Shown here: positions 1 to 12,780 of the stretch, piece after piece
How positions within the stretch are numbered: the first letter of the stretch is position 1
Layout of the letters: the number at the start of each line of letters is the position of its first letter
DNA from: Pseudoscleropodium purum
Taxonomy: Eukaryota > Streptophyta > Bryopsida > Hypnales > Brachytheciaceae
NCBI GenBank assembly: GCA_963969395.1
Contig: OZ017797.1
Coordinates: forward strand, 8,432,001-8,496,000
Direction of reading: 5' to 3'
Length of the DNA stretch: 64,000 bases
The notes under the pieces: generated by a model
Seen by the model: only the letters and a program-made list of their open reading frames with translations
Databases searched by the model: none
What the model was told of the DNA's origin: nothing
Made by a program: the position numbers and the translations under genes

Positions 1-1414
1 TAGCATGTTCTTGCAATTTCTAAATTTCCTCTTCTCCAGATTGTTTGGGATGGATTACCACTACGGCAAAGTTGTCAATTGCTTGCAATTCTGATACAAG
101 TGTCCAAAAATCCACCCATAGCTCTACCTCAAAGTCCTACCCCCTCAACTTTGAGCTTCATTGTCTTCATTAGATTATCCAACACTATTGTCTGTGCTAC
201 CAATTCCACACATACTAAATCACTTTTCTTAATGCAAGTACACATTTTAGTTTATAAATTATATTAATTACACTAACCTATATGACTAATGATTAAATGA
301 CTACATACAATGGAAATAAAGAAAAGACTTGATAATGAAATAGATTATGGTTCTATCCAACTCAAAAAGAGATTGAACATAAGAGTAGGAATTAATTTCC
401 AATGTAGCTTGAAAAAACACTAAATTTTAAGACAATCTAACAAAACTAGGTGATAAAAAATCCATCTTTATATATATTGTCTTTCCACTTTGTGAATGTA
501 TTTCAAGATGCATCTACAACAAGCGAGACCAATATCGATTGTATCTTACCATGCAATATAACACAATTGGAGCACATCACCTTAAAAAGGCACCTTACAA
601 AAAATGATGTGACAATTTAAGTATCTACAACATATCTCGTGGTAGCATCTTTGGCAAAACCAATAAGGATCTCATTCTTTACAAGTCAAGTCTTTGGATC
701 TATACGCATTGTATTGTATGACTTTGTGATTTGTCAAAGAAGGACACTTACAATGTATGAACCTTTACAATTTAGACATTCATTGTTATAATGGAATGGC
801 ACTTTCAAGGTAAAAGATTTGAAAAAAACTTAGGGCTCAATGCAATGGCCTTCTGAATCTTGAAGCGCATGAAATCAAACCATTCTTCCTAACATCATCT
901 AAAGACATTTTGTTGAGTCCTTCATTGACCTCAAGGTGGTGTAATTCAATGTCAAAAGACACAAGGACATGAATAAACACATATTATAAATCTTTTTTCA
1001 AAGGTTGCTAACAACGACGCTAGAGTGTGAGTAGGGAGCAATGAGTGTTTAGACTTGAACGCTCACTAAAACTATTTTTACTAAAAATAGACATGTCAAA
1101 GTCATAAATAGTGGTGTCAAAATTAAAAATAATAATGTCAAAATTATCAAAATAAAAATTATTAATTTAAAAAAAAAAAAATCAATTTATTGCTAAAAGA
1201 AGTTTAATTGAAGGTAGTTATTTAGCACTCAAATTTGTAGGTAGGGCCAAGAATGATAGCCTAGCCTCTCCCACAACATAAAAGGTACTACCATTGAGGT
1301 GATGAACAAATGAATTTCATCCATGGCATCCATTCTTTTTTTGGAATAATTGAAAAATAATTCCATATACTATGAAAATCAATGAATGGAAAAAAAATAT
1401 TCTTTTATATAGCA
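1..1414. other. AT-rich intergenic stretch, no gene seen
   Basis: Both strands are broken by frequent stops and poly-A/T tracts. The only open frames are about 60 codons long, of biased composition, with no recognisable motif. I see no paired inverted ends or tandem unit here. Confidence 0.5.
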
Positions 1415-2275
1415 ACTAGTTCATTGGATCTGAAGAGACATTTTTAGTTGGCAAAGGACCCTCTTTCTATTAATTTGGAGGATTATTTGGATTGTGATTT
1501 TGAAAAAAAATTCAAAAGAATTATTTTTGAAATGTTTTTAAAACTATTTTTTTTGTCAATTTTTTAATTATTTTTTAATCAACAAGTGGCTCCTCAGATC
1601 CGAAGAGTAATTTCTTGTTGCTGGAGGCATTTGCCCTCTATTAATTTAGAGAGTATTTGAACTACAATTTAATTTTTTTTAATTCAAAATTTTCTTTTCA
1701 AAAAAAATATTTAAAAAAAAAAAAAAAAATTTAGTTCAAGGCTCCTTGGAATCCAAGCAGCCTTCCTAAGGCTCCAAAAAGCCTTCCATTGGCACAAAGA
1801 AATGTTTACAAAGAACTTTGGGCCTTTAAATAACCCACAAACAACTTTTTTTGGCACCAAAAAAGGGCTCTTAGGAATCAAATAGGCTTCTCTTGGTAGT
1901 AGGCATTAGCAAAGAAGGGCTCCTCAAAATCCAAGGAGCCCTAATTAAAAAATATACATTAAATTTTTTTGGAAAAACAAATTTTGAAAAACAAATTTGA
2001 ATTCTTTTTCTTAAAAAAAGTAGTTTATATTTTCTCCAAATAAATATGGGGAAGGTACCTTTAGCAACAAAAAAATGCTCCTTGGATTTAAGGAGCCATC
2101 TATTGATTTTTTAAAATATTTTTTTATTAATTTTTCATTTTCATTTTTTAAAAATACAAATTTTCTTAAGAAAAAAATAATTTTGAAATTTTGAAATTTT
2201 AATTTCAATAAACTCCCAAATTAATAAAAGAAGGGTCCTTAAACAACTTCTTTACTTTTTAATTTAAGGTACTTG
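1415..2275. mobile_element. foldback-type element with repeated arms
   Basis: The left arm carries two direct copies of a roughly 170 bp unit, at about 1425-1490 and 1588-1655. Each contains GATCYGAAGAG followed by a CTATTAATTT block. The same blocks return reverse-complemented at about 2053-2097 and 2211-2274. An inner pair containing GGCTCCT and ATCCAAG faces inward at about 1738-1770 and 1917-1950. The whole stretch would fold into a long imperfect hairpin with AT-rich side regions. No coding capacity is present. Exact ends and a target duplication could not be fixed, so the superfamily is unknown. Confidence 0.6.
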
Positions 2276-4175
2276 AACATCAATCCTTATCTTAAATAAT
2301 TGAGTTTTTAATCCCATTCAATAGATATTCATCATTTAATGCAATGACCAATAGATGTATTTCATCCAACAAAGTCAACTACAAAAAATTCATCTAATCC
2401 ATTCATCCCCATTCATCTTCTCTAAATTCATTTATAGCCATAAATGTCTACCCTAAACTACAGATATAGGCATCTTATGGTGAAAAATTTTAAATTTTTC
2501 ACAAGATTTTTTAGAAATGGTCATTGTTCAACACTCATCACTTGTTGCTCAACACCCAATGCTCATCGCTCCCTGCTCATACTTTAGCAACCCTAATGTT
2601 ACTAACAACAAAAGTCTTCCCTCTTTGGTTGCAAGCATGATTTTCTTGAAATTAATGTTGCAATATCTACACCCATTGTTGCTTTTTTAATCATTGCACA
2701 TATTTAGATTGATTAGATTCACAATTTTTGATATAATTGAACAAAAAGTAAAAGAATTTCTACATGTTCTTTAATCAACTCTTTTTTTGAGCAAAAACAT
2801 ATACATTATAGGTGGTCAAAGCAAAAACAAATAGCTTCCCATTATTGTCCCTAGGAGGCAACTATTTGTGTCCATTAGGATTCTAAGATATATTGATATA
2901 CACCATGTTCCAATAATGTTAAGCATGTAGTATATATCCAATTGAGCGATGAGAAGAATATTTTTTCTAAACAATGAATAGAAATAATGAGGATTGCATT
3001 TTTTTTTGCTAATTTTGCATCAAGTCTAAAATTAGTAGAAATTAAGAAAGTGTAGATTACAATCCAACTTGTTCTCGAAGTATAAGTGAACCTATTTTTG
3101 AGAAGTGCAAAACTAGAAACTAGTCTTAGAAACTTTATTAGGTATCAATGTATTATTTGTCACACAATAATAAAGTTACTAAGACTATATTGTATTCCTT
3201 TCATTTATGAAAATAGGTCACCGTATCTTGCACAAATTGGACATTGGTAAAAAACCATATAATATTCTTTTGATTCCCTACAAGGTTGCAATGGCGCTCT
3301 AAGCATCCCTCAAGATTGTAGAATAATGAATGAACCTTTTGCCACATGCAAAAAGTAAAAAGCTCACAATAGTCTTCAATGAAGTTATAAAATGGTGACT
3401 ATTCAATCCATTTCCAATCTTTTCAACCCCAATTCTACATTGAAGTTGTCAAAATGCAATCCTTTACATTTTCACTATATTAGGATGGATAAGGGAAAAG
3501 TTGGAACAAAAAATAGAGAATGAAATTGGGCTAGGGGAGATTTTGGATTTATATACCTTACATTGGACTTCAAAAGTCTGCACAAGAGGCATTAAAATTG
3601 AGTTTCCATTTGAAAGTTCTCTAGATTCAACTAGACTCTTGATTTTGGTGTATAGATGTCATGTGCCTATTGGGGATGTCCTCAACAAATAAATTCCCTA
3701 ACTTAAGCGACTCAACTTAATGTCATTTCCATTTGTTTTATTAAAAAGCAATTTTTTCATTAATGATATAATATAAACTCTTTTCCACATGACAGTGTTT
3801 TCCCTTGATATGTCTAAACTAATTCAAACATACATTTGATTTTCCTCACTATGTAACGAAGATGTTACTCCTCTAAGACTTCAAGACTTCAATGTTGTTC
3901 TTCCACTTTCAAGTGGAGGAATATTCTATGCTATATATAACCTCATCACTTTCTTTAATTAGTATAGTTTTTATTCTAACTTTAGTGGTAATACTTGGTG
4001 TTGATTTACTTATTGAAAACTTTAACCATTGTGATTTCAATGATGAACGTAAAGATAAAAAAGATATCTCTAGGATTCATTCTAGACCAATGTAAGTAAT
4101 TTCATAACCAAAATTTTTCTATGAGCTATAATTTTAACTTATAAATACTCAATTTATTTAAGTTCTTAATCTTAA
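2276..4175. other. AT-rich intergenic stretch
   Basis: Only short chance open frames occur, for example 63 codons at 3501 and 67 codons at 3892. None resembles a known family. No repeat structure was recognised. Confidence 0.5.
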
Positions 4176-5077
4176 TTAATCCCTAAATTTTTTTAATATG
4201 TTTTCACCCAAAACACTCCAAAACTGCCATTTAGAAGAAAAAAAAATTAGTTTGGACACATATAACAAAAGGACCTCGTAGTATGCTAGTTTGAGACAAT
4301 GTGAAAACTTTTCACCATGAGAATTGCAAGATATGAGCAATTGAATTGACCAAAAAAAAATTTGGGCCTTGCAAAAAATAGGGCAGTTGTACTTTACAAG
4401 GTCACATTTGTATGAAAAAATATTCTAAATGGTGGTAATTTTTTGGATTCATTCTTCAAAGAAGGTTGGCTACATATCTGAAAAAATTCAATTCATTTGG
4501 AGTTGTATTACATATAGGAAAAAAATAGTAAGCAGAAAAAAGTAGAGAATGATTCAAAACATCAAATTGTTAAGAATTTAGTTATAGAATTGAAAAATGT
4601 CAATTCCAAATACTATAATGCTGTAATAACTAATCTACTTCTTCTAATTTATTTTTTCAAAAAATATTGAAAACTAAGTTAAATAAAGGACTTCAAAGTT
4701 TATTTTAGAGTAAAAATTCTACAACTACCCGCAAACTAAAACTCCTCATAACTTTCATGTCATTACTCAAAATAAAATGATTTAAAGCTTTCTGTATTTA
4801 TATAAATCTAAAAAAACAATTTTAAATTTTTATTTCTAAAAAAAACTTTTTTTTCTAATCTACATGGACTACCCTATCTAGAAAAATCCCTACATATCAT
4901 ACAATAACTTTTTAATTGTGTAATCAAAAGTTATGAAAACTATTGGATCTTAAGGAAAAAACTTGCCTACATGTTGTGTGAAAATTTCAAATAAAAAACA
5001 TAAAAATTCCATTCATAGTGATCTACTTAAAATCACTATGTTGCCAAAAAAAATGTAGTTTGATCTTTTAGGGCTTG
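4176..5077 (+). mobile_element. TTAA-flanked inverted-repeat element, subfamily A, degraded copy
   Basis: The left end reads TTAATCCCTAAATTT. The right end reads GATCTTTTAGGG, whose reverse complement is CCCTAAAAGATC, so the termini face each other. The right-hand TTAA has decayed to CTTG. Inside the left end is the family block with AACACTCCAAAACTGCCATT. A GGTCACATTTGTATG block and a late CAAAAGTTATGAAAA block are shared with the copies at 11481 and 32541. No transposase is encoded. Length is about 0.9 kb, as in its relatives. Confidence 0.65.
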
Positions 5078-7372
5078 ATTTTTGGAATCATTTTTGAAAG
5101 GGCATTTTTTAAAATTGAAAAGTAGTTTTGAAGTATAATGCAATTGTGGCTTCTAATTAAGTATGGCTATATGGAATATTTATAAAGAGAAGTTTTCAAA
5201 TTCATGTGTACAAATTCTAACAACATTTGCTATGAAAACCTATATTGTGGAATGTAAGAGACTCAATACAAACCTTCAAAAATTAAGATGGATGAGAAAA
5301 AAATTGTATGTATGTGGCATATTTATATTTATACATTGTCACAATTAGAACACTTTATCCTTAAGGGACTACAAAATTAACTTCTTATGCAATAATTTAA
5401 GAACAACAACCAAAACATAAAGCCATAGATTGTTTATTTACTATATTCATTTATAAGGGGTAAAAATCTACATTCTTTTTCTTCTATCAAAAAACTTATG
5501 ATAGGAAGCTAAACTCTGTGGGCTCTATTTGGTACAAGAACTATAATATAGGATAGGCAAACCATTCCATACATCCATACAATTTCCAAAATTGTATATT
5601 CATGGAGAATTAGATAGCTAAAACTTAATCTCGCCCCAATCTAAAGTTCAATTTATTAAGTTTTAGTATGTGGCAATCAAAGATTGATGATGAACAAAAC
5701 ATAGTTGGAATTTTAAAATGAATGAATTTTGTAGTTGAATAGACATAAAAATAGCCTTCCTAGTTTCAAATAGAATATACCCTCCTAAAGGTTCTTAAAT
5801 TGATTTCTATAATCCTTCATACCTTTGTGTCACTTGTTTGGGGTCTTTAACAAATAAACTTTTAGTTTCCATTCAAACAAAACTCATTCTATTTCTAAAA
5901 ATGTGATTTTCATTCAATTCACTAATGCACTTGAGTTGCCAAAGTTATTTCTCTCCATAGTAATTGTTTTTAGAAAACCATTTAAATTATTTAATCCCTA
6001 CAAAACCTTGAGGTAGTGCAAATTTCTAAAAATATGAAGAATTGCTATAAAGTGCAACTTAGAGGATAATTTAGTGATGACCTTCATAAAAAAAATTAAA
6101 GTTGCAAAAAAGGATCATACTATATGATTAGTTCTACCATTACACTTATTCAATTTTATTAACAAAATTTGACACAAAAACTCTGAAATTATTTTGAAGC
6201 TTGATTGTGAATTCATACGAATTGAAAACAAAATATTCCAACTTTGGTGGTTTTTCAAGTTTTTCATTATATTGATTGTTGGATTCATTTTAAAAGACCC
6301 AATTTTTGAACTAGGAAAGCCAATTTGCAAGGTGAATCATATTTGTGCTCTTTTAACTTATAGAGTATTTAAGAGTTCTAAAAATCCATACTATACTAAT
6401 GTTAAGAAATTAATATGAGAATTCTAGAAAATCTAAGTTTATGAAAATAGTCATATAAATTGGATAAACTTATGTTTGAAAGGATGAAATTAATCTGAAA
6501 GGGATCACTAGAACTATCTAAAGTTAAATCCTTATTGTTTTACGCAAACAAAGAAATTCCCCTTTGAAAATTCACAACTGAGTTTTTTTCTTTCTTTCTA
6601 ATTTACTACAACTTAGATATTGATTATCATAAAATGGTTTACTCATTGTCAAATTGAATTAATCAATTATTTTTCAAAATGGTCCATATGTGCACATATT
6701 CATGTCTTCATGAAAATTCTATGCTCTTAAATATTAGTAGAGTTTATGGATACATTGTAAGATGTGAATTTGAATTTTGGATTTTATTTCAATTCTAATT
6801 AATGTCAAGATAATACGTGGCATAACCCACCTCAAGCTACAATATCTTAAATTCAAAACATATTTTACTATTTGAAATGTAAGGAATGGATATTTCATTT
6901 GATATATTTGCTATCTTCTTTAACCCTTAAAAGAGTTTGTCCCTATGACCAAGGTAATCACCCAAATGCTTGGATTATTCGACCATTCTTTGTTTATACA
7001 ACAAACACTTAAGTCATCCATTGGCCTCGGTGTCCTTTAAGGATTAGAGCTTTCCAATTCATATAAATGTAAAAGTGATCATTCTTTTATTATTTAGATA
7101 CAAGTACAAATTGTGTTATTTTCTCATTTGCATTATAAATACCAAAGTCCTCTAATTTGTCTATCATTTGCAAAGCTCTCTAATTTTTATTGGATATCAA
7201 ATATTCAAGGCTAGTAGTTGCATTTTTTACAAATTCAAATATCAACAAACTAAGATTTTTCAAACTTATCAATCATATGAAATTTTGCTTTAAATATATT
7301 CCATTAGAAGATTTTGAAGGGGTCGGGAGGGCAATTTCAAGCCTGTTCTTCCGACCCTATTCCTATTATTTC

Positions 7373-7374
<2 letters not shown>

Positions 7375-7406
<32 letters not shown>

Positions 7407-7407
7407 T
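7375..7407. repeat. (ATT)n microsatellite
   Basis: About ten ATT units lie at the end of a T/A-rich pyrimidine stretch. They create a run of tyrosines in a chance 81-codon frame that should not be taken as a gene. Confidence 0.85.
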
Positions 7408-9114
7408 TTTTGAATTTAGAATGGAAAAAAAGTAGAATTTTTTTGGTGATGTGGCAATCACCATACCATATCAAGCAGTAGCTGCAAGGCTATTCCTCCA
7501 ACATTGGTAGCCTAGGAAACTCACAACCCTCCAAAGTTGCTAAAGATCCTTTAATGCATTGTATGAAAAACAAAATAAAAAATCACCCATCAATAGAAAA
7601 ATAAAAATAAAACATGTTTCAATATCTTTATTAGAAGTTGACATTTAACTTTAGACAAATTTTTTTATATAGAATTTTTGAAGTTAATCTCAAATTCACC
7701 ATCTAAGTCTACATATCCTACATTTAAATAATTTTGGAACCTTATATTTTATTGCATCACTTATTGAGCATTTAATATATGCAACTCATTTCTCCAACGA
7801 TCTACAATATTCTTAAAAAGATTAGTGTTCATCTTCTAAAGGAATCTTTATTGCACATAAAAATGAGTTATTTGTCCTCAAATGTAGTTTGTGTCTCTTA
7901 TAATTACTTCAATAAATATTGGCCATTTAATTCTTCCATCATTGTCTTCAATGGTAGAGCATCCTTTGCTGATCACAAAAGTAAGTCTATGATTTACAAT
8001 TTGATAGTCCCATGGAATAGGATGAATTTCTAAATCCATGTTCAACTTGATATGGCTAGCTATAGAAGTGGGCCTCCGGAATTATAAGTTCTATATAGCT
8101 ATATGGACTAGATTTCACAAGCTTTCAAAATTATAAGAGATGGATACATTCTTGTTTTGCCAAGCAATAAGCTTTTGGAATAGTCAAGGTTTTTGCAAGG
8201 TTCTACAAAAGCAATGTTTTTTAGTTTCATTTATCTTTGGCTTGACATGTCACATCCCTTGGTCTTCAACAACAAAGAATCTCTTTCTCTTCACAATTAC
8301 CATACAAAGCAACAAATGTCAAAGCATGGTTCTTGTAAACCATAACATGCTAAAGGACTAACACTTGTCAAATGTAGATGATTAGTATTTTGGTAGGCCC
8401 TTCACAATATTTTCTTGAAACTCAATCCTAACATGTCAAGCAATGGTTGTTGAAATCAATGCTCATCTTAAGTTTAGTAGCTTTATCCTTTATTCTACTC
8501 AATGGGTGGTCATTTGATTATTTATTGGTTGTATGTGGTGAGAAAAGACACACAACAAGAATTACGAGGGCTCTTTAAAAATAGATGTAAACTTATAGAT
8601 CATTAGATTTGGCACGGATAGATAGAAATGCTCTAATAACTCAACATGAGCCTACATATGACACAAAGTCACAAACCTCTCTATATTTTATTATCATTAC
8701 CAATAATCTAATATGCCCTATGCCATTGCCACAATATAATAAAATATAAAATTAAAATAAAATTCTAATTTTCTAATTTGCAAAACTTCAAAATTCAGTG
8801 TCCTCTCTATCACAAGTAGGAACTCCATGAAACAAAGTTTGTGCACCCGTACTCACAAAGAACTTTATAATTGTACCAAGAATGCAACCAAGAAAATTTC
8901 TGATGCCAAAGATCTCATTGTAACAAAAAAATAAACAAAAACAAACAAACAACCTCATTTCAAGCATAGATTAATACTAGTCATTATTATTACTGAGTCT
9001 TTGCATAGCTACACACAACTATTAATGATTGTATTGTAAAGAAGAGATATCATTTTTTTTATTTGTTGATGCCAGTGAAAAAATAAACATTGCAAGCAAG
9101 CAAACACACATGAA

Positions 9115-9137
9115 ATAATAATAATAATAATAATAAA
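9115..9137. repeat. (AAT)n microsatellite
   Basis: Seven AAT units sit in AT-rich intergenic sequence. Confidence 0.8.
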
Positions 9138-9329
9138 TTTCTACCATTGCCATTGTTGACTAAAGCTTCATACAATACTTCAATTTAGGTAAACACTCTC
9201 GGATATAAACATCATTGATAGAAAAATTATTTTTAAATAGATTCTAAGGTGCAATATGCCTTACAAAAATTGTCTTGGCTACTTCCCTCCAATATTTGAA
9301 TGTTATGAAAAGTAATTGAAGCTATAGGA

Positions 9330-9840
9330 CCCCTTTGTCCTAATCAAGGTGAACTAACTCCCTCATTTGTCCCCTCAAGTCATTCTAGGGGTGCATATAA
9401 AAGATAAGACCCCCTATTTTGTGCCTAATTAATTTATCCTCTACCCTTCTCTTGGCTAATTTGGGGCTTTTGATTGCAAATATGAATTCAAACTTTGCAA
9501 ATTTTACCATTCTTGACAAATACAAAATTTAGCATTTTCCTTTGAGGACAAGCAAGAAGGTCAATTCAACCCGGCCCATTGTCTGTCCCACAAAACATTA
9601 GATCCTCCATTCAAAGTGGGCCCAACAAGGTAATTTTTGGATTTTCCAAGGATAAAAGTAAAAAATAGCCCCTATTTTTAACTGTGTCTAGAATCTGTTG
9701 TAGACCTCTTCTCGGGGTCTCTAATTGCAAATATAAATTCAAAATTTGCAAAAAGAATTATCTGAAAAATTAAAAAAAATTCTTGTGTTTTCCCCCGAGG
9801 TAAATCCAGCCTGCTGGGCCCACTGCAAATGGAGGATTTA
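9330..9840 (-). repeat. two head-to-tail copies of dispersed repeat H, inverted
   Basis: Two stretches, at about 9440-9500 and 9715-9765, carry the reverse complement of the core TTTGCAAATTTTGAATTCAT followed by ATTTGCAAT and AGACCCC. The same core occurs on the plus strand near 29870, 40815 and 55620. Beyond the core, the flank with CCCCTCAAGTCATTCTAGGGG at 9375 matches 29955-29990 in inverse orientation. The GGGCCCA and CCTCGGGG(G)AAA segments near 9790-9820 match 40745-40790. No coding sequence was found, and whether this is an LTR, SINE or other element end is unknown. Confidence 0.55.
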
Positions 9841-10480
9841 ACGTCCCCCCCTCATTTTCTGTTCGGTTTCCCCGGGGGCGGTTTAGGCGTTGATTTCTTG
9901 GTTCCCTCACAAGCGTCCGTGACCGCAGACCCCCCTTTTTTTTTTCCCTTTTTTTTTTTCTCCCCTCCGTCGTCTGCCCTTTTTTGGTCCTCAACCCCTC
10001 GCCATGCCGTAATGATGAGAGTTGCCACCTGGGGAGGCAAAGCAAATCTGGAGCGCATCCTCATGTTCCATGAAGGCAGAACGAATCTCCCCCTCGCTGC
10101 CTAGAAGCGTCCGAAAGCCAAGCCCGAGCCAAGCCCGAGCCAACCCAAGCCAGGCTTGGCGTCCGGTCTGGGACTCATCATCATTCATCAACAAGACAAA
10201 CAACAGCAACTGAGACCTCAGACCACCAGCGAATCACGAGACGCAAGTGGGAACGGGGCCCAAGCCAAGCCAACCCCCCCCCAGGCAGCGCCTGCAGGGC
10301 CTGCTACTCTGTAATGACAGGGCGGGCTGCAGCAGGTCCAGGCCAGACTCCAGACTCCAGAACATCCCTTTCGGAAACCAGGGCACTGCCAGGAAATCAA
10401 GCTCGGCTCGTTTGCCTCACTGGGGGACTGATTAGAAAAGCGTAAACCACTGCCAGCCAATTTCACGTTCATTTTGCGAG
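9841..10480. other. GC-rich island without an identifiable gene
   Basis: Composition changes abruptly to GC- and CpG-rich, with C-runs, T-runs and AAGCC/CGAGCC units near 10110-10150. Several overlapping frames of 60-91 codons exist on both strands, but they are low-complexity and unlike known proteins. It could be a relic first exon or promoter, or a GC-rich repeat. I cannot decide between these. Confidence 0.4.
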
Positions 10481-11480
10481 TGGGTTACTTGGCGTAATTA
10501 GGGTTTCAAATGTAACTATACGGGTTTCCATGTATAATCATGGATTGTGGATTATTCATCCAAATTGAATTAAGGTAGGTTCTCTAAAAACTACAACTTT
10601 TTGCTGTTGAACCTATTTGCTAATATTAGACTGGTCAAATTTTCATATGTTTTTGTTGGCAAGTGAAAGGAGGTTTCAACACACTACATGTAACACACTA
10701 CATGTAACACACTACATGTTGAGAACATGGCATTTGGATACTGTATGCAAAGGTTATCAAGGAACAAAGTTTGGTTCTAAAAGCGTTTCTTCCACATAGG
10801 TATAAAACTGACTTTGGAGATGTACACATAGTATAGATGGCCGTTTAAGGTCAATGGCACATTTGGGTGTACCTACTAATGTAAACTATTTATCATCCAT
10901 TTTTTGCTTGTTGGTTTATGCTAGGCAATACTCTCTTTGTCAAGAATTGTGGGAAAAGTAGCCCTCCTCATTAGCCCACTTTTCTTGCAATTCCCTCCTA
11001 ATTGGGCATTGCCCTATATGAAATCACCTAGTAATCATAATCAATCAACTTAATTTGCCCCGTGCATTAAGTCTTTTACATCTATTCTTCATCCAAATTT
11101 TATGCATTTCATAACAATCCTTTACACAAGCTAGGCAATTTGATGTTCATTAAGCATTAAGGATAGAGTTAATCATAAAGTGTGTATAATGAAGGACTAA
11201 GAACCAAAGTTTGAGCTTAAACATAGGATGAAGCTCCTTGAAGCACCCAAATTGGGTACAATGGAATTTGGTGTTGTATAATCACCTAGTAATCAATCAA
11301 GTGAACCCCCTAATAATCAAGCATTGCGCCTTTTTCAATTGTCCCTTATCCATAATTTTTTCATTTCATGGCACTTGTTTACATAGGCCACACAATCAAT
11401 TGTTCATTAGTTTTAATTGTAAAGTGAACCTCAATTTATGGAAGGGGTGTTAGAGGAAGATTTAACTAAAGGATACTTAA
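10481..11480. other. AT-rich intergenic mosaic
   Basis: The block near 11228-11282 (GCTCCTTGAAGCACCC, then GGAATTTGGTGTTGT) is the inverse of a block near 12500-12552. The TTAA element at 11481 therefore lies between inverted copies of an older repeat. No gene is seen. Confidence 0.4.
10679..10721. repeat. 14 bp tandem repeat, three copies
   Basis: Three nearly perfect copies of ACACACTACATGTA occur in a row. Confidence 0.85.
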
Positions 11481-12399
11481 TTAACCCCCAAAGGTCAAAG
11501 ACTATGTTTTCACCAAAAACACTCCCAAATTGCCATTTCTAATACAAGTAACAATAAGATCTTGTAATAATCTTGTTTGAGAACATGTGGGTTTTTTTGT
11601 TTTGTTTTTTAATTCCACTGTGTAGATTGCAAGATATTAGCATTTGAAGTGACAAGTTTCCTTTTTTTGGCCTTGCAAAAATCCGGGCAGTTGCACTTCA
11701 GAAGGTCACATTTATATGAAAAATGTTCAAAATGGTGGTTACTTTTTGAATTCATATTTCAAGTCAAGTTGGCTACATGCTTGAAAAATTTCAGATCATT
11801 TGAAATTGTACAACATATAGGAAAAAAATAGTAAGTAGAAAGGAGTAGAGAATGATTCAAAATACTAAATTGTTAACAATTTATTTATGGAATTGAAAAA
11901 TGCCAATTCCAATGGTTGTAATGTTATAAAAACAATCTACATCCAAATTTTTTATTTTTTCCTTAAAATATTGAAAATAAAGTTAAATAAAGGACTTCAA
12001 ATTTTATTTTAGAGTAGGGATTCTATAACCACCAATAAACTTGCACAAACTAATTTTCCTCATAATTTTTGATTCATTGATCAAAATGGAATTATTCAAA
12101 GCTTTCCAAGTATATAAAAATCAAAAGAACCAATTTCAAATTTTAATTTCTTAAAAAAATGATTTTTAAAGAAGTTTCTTTTGTTGCCTGGGTTGCCTAT
12201 TGAGCATAGAAAAGTAAATATCATACCATAATTTTTTAACCATGAAGTCAAAAGTTATGAAAATTGTTGAATCTTAAAGCTAATCATCAGGCACAAGTTG
12301 TATCAAATTTCAGCGAAAAAAAATTAAAACTCCATTCGTAATGAGTTGTCCAAAATTTCTATATTGCTGAATAATGCAATTTGGACATTTAGGGGTTAA
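11481..12399 (+). mobile_element. TTAA-flanked inverted-repeat element, subfamily A, complete copy
   Basis: The left end is TTAACCCCCAAAGGTC. The right end is GGACATTTAGGGGTTAA, giving TTAACCCCTAAATGTCC when reversed. The termini thus match for at least 13 positions with few differences. TTAA is present at both edges and no other duplication lies outside it. Internal blocks follow in the same order as at 4176 and 32541: ACACTCCCAAATTGCCATTT, GGCAGTTGCACTTC, AGGTCACATTTATATG, and an AAAAGTTATGAAAA block near the right end. The 919 bp carry no transposase. It is the cleanest copy of subfamily A. Confidence 0.75.
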
Positions 12400-12479
12400 A
12401 CCTAAAGGCATGCCGAAAATTCTTACTTGTGGTTGGACTAAAGGTTGAAATTTGTGCAATTGGCCCCTAGGTGTGATAT

Positions 12480-12780
12480 GTCCCTAAGAATAGTACAAAG
12501 GAAAACACAACATCAAATTCCATCAAACCAAGTATGGGTGCTTCAAGGAGTCTCGTCTTCTATTCTTCTCAAGTTTTGACTCTTGTTCCCTAGTTGTACA
12601 CACTTTACAATTAACTCTATTAGGGAAAAAAAGGTAAGGGCCCTGCTCATTGGGTGGGCTTTTCCCACTTCATTTGGGACCCTTATTTTCCATAATTGCC
12701 CTAATATGGAAGCCATTGGCAAGTTATCAACCCTTTTGCCTCAACATATAACAAAAATTGACATAAAAATGAAATTGGCA
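12480..12780 (+). repeat. dispersed repeat also present near 40.95-41.2 kb and inverted near 11.23 kb
   Basis: The order AACACAACATCAAATTCCATC, GTGCTTCAAGGAG, then a C/T-rich stretch with TTGTTCCCTAG and ACACACTTTA is repeated with decay at 40966-41150. The first two blocks appear reversed at 11228-11282. No coding content is recognised. Confidence 0.5.

Larger units (their letters stand above)
5078..9329. other. AT-rich intergenic stretch
   Basis: Open frames are at most 84 codons (7779-8033) and show no conserved motif. Apart from the trinucleotide runs at 7375 and 9115, I recognise no repeat or gene here. Confidence 0.45.

Noticed and set aside
11481..12399. interstitial telomere repeats, because the element ends contain CCCTAAA
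   Set aside because: The heptamer occurs once per terminus, never in tandem, and is placed symmetrically at both ends of elements.
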